This document shows positions 5,247 to 6,311 of a stretch of 6,311 bases of DNA, piece by piece; position 1 is the stretch's first letter; every line of letters begins with the position of its first letter. The translations under genes were made by a program, and so were the position numbers. The notes beneath the pieces are model-generated. The model was not told where the DNA came from. It saw nothing but the letters and a program-made list of their open reading frames with translations, and did no database searches. The stretch comes from Actinomycetes bacterium (GTDB taxonomy: Bacteria; Actinomycetota; Actinomycetes; S36-B12; UBA10799). Location of the stretch: contig JAKOZM010000369.1 of assembly GCA_029779995.1 (NCBI GenBank), positions 1-6,311 on the forward strand, in the 5' to 3' direction.

Positions 5247-5262
5247 CCGGCGCCCGTGCCGG
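5247..5262. terminator. possible weak stem-loop between ChrA and GYF_2 genes
   Basis: CCGGC (5247-5251) pairs with GCCGG (5258-5262) around a 6-nt loop; a flanking T-A pair extends the stem to 6 bp. No T-tract follows, and the stem lies just upstream of the next -10 hexamer. It could be a weak terminator or an operator-like site, or chance in GC-rich DNA. Confidence 0.25.
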
Positions 5263-5267
5263 ACGAG

Positions 5268-5281
5268 TATTCTGGCGACCC
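5268..5281 (+). promoter_or_regulatory. near-leaderless promoter -10 of the GYF_2 gene
   Basis: TATTCT (5268-5273) is a good TANNNT hexamer, 8 nt before the ATG at 5282. Transcription would start at or one base before the start codon. No Shine-Dalgarno sequence is present. This separates the GYF_2 operon from chrA. Confidence 0.6.
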
Positions 5282-6088
5282 ATGATCGAACCCACACAAC
5301 CTGTGCACTGGGTCGACGCGGGCGGCCAGCAGCAAGGACCCGCGCCGCTGTCGACCGTCGTCGACCAGGTCAAGGCCGGCCAACTCCCGCGCAGCACCCA
5401 CGTCTGGTGGCAGGGCGCGGAGAACTGGACCGCCATCGACCGGCTCGGCCTGGACCTCGGCCAGCCGGTGGCCGCCACCGCATCCGCGGCGCTGATGAGC
5501 GGGATGTCCGATCAGGAACTCGATGACGCGTTCATCGATCTGGTGGGCCGCAGTTGGGAGATGTACAAGGAGACCGAATTCGCGACCAGTATCGATGAGG
5601 CGATGCTCGGCGGGGTGATCACGGCGCTGGTCGACTGCGGGTTCGTCCTGATCGACATGGAGACCGCGAGCCTCTGGGCCGGCGCGGCGGGTAGCCACCG
5701 GCTGCGCTTCGAGGAGCCGGCCGACCACTCCCGGGTCAACGTGTCACTGCAGCACCTCACACCCGACCCCGCGGTGGCCAAGATGATCGGGCACCGCGCC
5801 TCAGCGGTCATCGGCTACGGGCAGCGTGTCCCGGAATTCAGCAAGGTCGGCAACGCGATCAAGCAGGAGATGCAGAGCAGTTTCATCGCCTCCCCGGAGC
5901 CGGGCACTGTCACCTTCGACGCCGACATCAGCAGCGGCTACGTGTACGCCCAGATCGACCTGCTGCTCGAGATCGAACGCTACGTCGATGACCACCTCGA
6001 CGTCGACCACGATCTGCTGCGTCGCCATGTGGCCAGCGTGATCTACACGATGAAGACGTTCATCCAAGCGCGGTTCGGAGGGCAATGA
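5282..6088 (+). CDS. GYF_2 (DUF4339) domain protein with unrecognised C-terminal region
   Basis: A 268-residue soluble-looking protein with no signal peptide or membrane helix. Residues 8-52 form a GYF_2/DUF4339 module: HWVDAGGQQQGP, a helix with STVVDQVKAGQLP, and VWWQGAENWTAI. These modules are thought to bind peptides or partners. After an Ala-rich linker (60-72), residues 75-268 form an alpha/beta region I do not recognise. It includes FIDLVGRSWEMYKE, GYVYAQIDLLLEIERYVDDH (219-238) and a C-terminal helix. The late strand-helix-helix pattern weakly recalls YbjN or type III-chaperone-like folds, but this is only an impression. The frame stays open far upstream through chrA in another phase; the TATTCT promoter and the HWVDAGG module fix the start at 5282. 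The stop (6086-6088) overlaps the next start codon, so the two genes are coupled and probably act together. Confidence 0.82.
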   Translation: MIEPTQPVHWVDAGGQQQGPAPLSTVVDQVKAGQLPRSTHVWWQGAENWTAIDRLGLDLGQPVAATASAALMSGMSDQELDDAFIDLVGRSWEMYKETEFATSIDEAMLGGVITALVDCGFVLIDMETASLWAGAAGSHRLRFEEPADHSRVNVSLQHLTPDPAVAKMIGHRASAVIGYGQRVPEFSKVGNAIKQEMQSSFIASPEPGTVTFDADISSGYVYAQIDLLLEIERYVDDHLDVDHDLLRRHVASVIYTMKTFIQARFGGQ

Positions 6089-6090
6089 TG
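6077..6090 (+). promoter_or_regulatory. ribosome binding site deciding the start of the last gene
   Basis: GGAGGG (6077-6082) stands 5 nt before the ATG at 6088 but only 2 nt before the in-frame ATG at 6085. The second ATG is therefore the better start and gives a TGATG overlap with the GYF_2 stop. Confidence 0.6.
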
Positions 6091-6311
6091 GGCCTGTTCA
6101 ATGCGATGACCAACTACGCGCACAAGTCGGAGTTGCGGGAGTCCAAGGACGAGATCGTCTGTGGCCTGATCGTGGCCGGCCTGTCGCATGAGGGGTGGCG
6201 GCCGTTCCGGATCACTGCCGACGCCGACAAGCAGACCATGGGGTTCAAGATCCCCGGCGACGACGTGCTGTCCGCGGTGTACCTGATGGTCGACCGCAGA
6301 TCCGGCTCGGG
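6088..6311 (+). CDS. hypothetical protein, 5' part, coupled to the GYF_2 gene
   Basis: The frame is open from 6088 to the window edge (about 74 residues seen, no stop). It begins MGLFNAMTNYAHKSELRESK, followed by DEIVCGLIVAGLSHEGWRPF and then FKIPGDDVLSAVYLMVDRRS. There is no signal peptide or membrane helix in the visible part; the pattern is alternating beta strands and short helices. I do not recognise a family. Third codon positions are GC-rich as in the neighbours, and a good ribosome binding site precedes the start, so it is a real gene. Its translational coupling to the GYF_2 protein suggests a shared function, possibly a complex. An alternative start at 6085 adds one Met. Confidence 0.75.
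   Translation, partial: MGLFNAMTNYAHKSELRESKDEIVCGLIVAGLSHEGWRPFRITADADKQTMGFKIPGDDVLSAVYLMVDRRSGS

Noticed and set aside
4142..5281. In-phase upstream extension of the GYF_2 protein through the chrA gene
   Set aside because: The extension is an Arg/Gly/Ala/Pro-rich out-of-frame reading of chrA. The GYF_2 module begins just after the ATG at 5282, which has a promoter in front of it.

Overview
The window looks like chromosomal DNA of a high-GC actinobacterium. The genes are GC-rich with GC-rich third codon positions, and GTG starts are common. Neighbouring genes often share a four-base GTGA stop/start overlap. Several genes have a TANNNT -10 hexamer 6 to 8 nt before the start codon, the arrangement expected for the leaderless transcripts common in Actinomycetota. 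I cannot name a genus.

Layout. Positions 1-1062 (+) hold the end of a short PLDc_N (cardiolipin-synthase N-terminal-like) membrane protein, coupled by a GTGA overlap to a membrane-anchored alpha/beta hydrolase. Positions 983-2998 (-) hold a two-gene operon: a seven-helix CREST/alkaline-ceramidase-like putative hydrolase, then, again through a GTGA overlap, a PlsC/GPAT-type acyltransferase. The acyltransferase frame is broken by a single extra base in a G4 run (C4 on the coding strand) at 1304-1307. When the frame is restored, its 3' end overlaps the hydrolase 3' end by 80 bp. Only 30 bp separate the CREST start from a divergent gene (3029-3604, +). That gene encodes a PASTA-like domain, one membrane helix and a Thr/Ala-repeat tail. 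Both divergent genes have a TANNNT hexamer exactly 6 nt before the start codon.

Positions 3605-3932 are intergenic, lower in GC, and filled with a repeat family. A 12-16 bp palindromic word (CAACCAGATGTG and its reverse complement) occurs six times. It is arranged in hairpins with 15-nt loops, including two gap-free copies of a roughly 82-bp element 156 bp apart. After this come a long-chain ChrA chromate-transporter-family protein (3933-5222, +), a GYF_2/DUF4339 protein (5282-6088, +), and the start of an unrecognised gene translationally coupled to it (6088 to the window end, +).

Working together: the left half suggests membrane-lipid turnover or remodelling (PLDc_N protein, alpha/beta hydrolase, CREST hydrolase, acyltransferase). 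This rests on family membership and adjacency only. I see no CRISPR array, integrase, transposase, toxin-antitoxin pair or RNA gene. The least explained parts are the hairpin repeat cluster, the back-to-back leaderless promoters, the inverted topology of the PASTA protein, and the GYF_2 pair.
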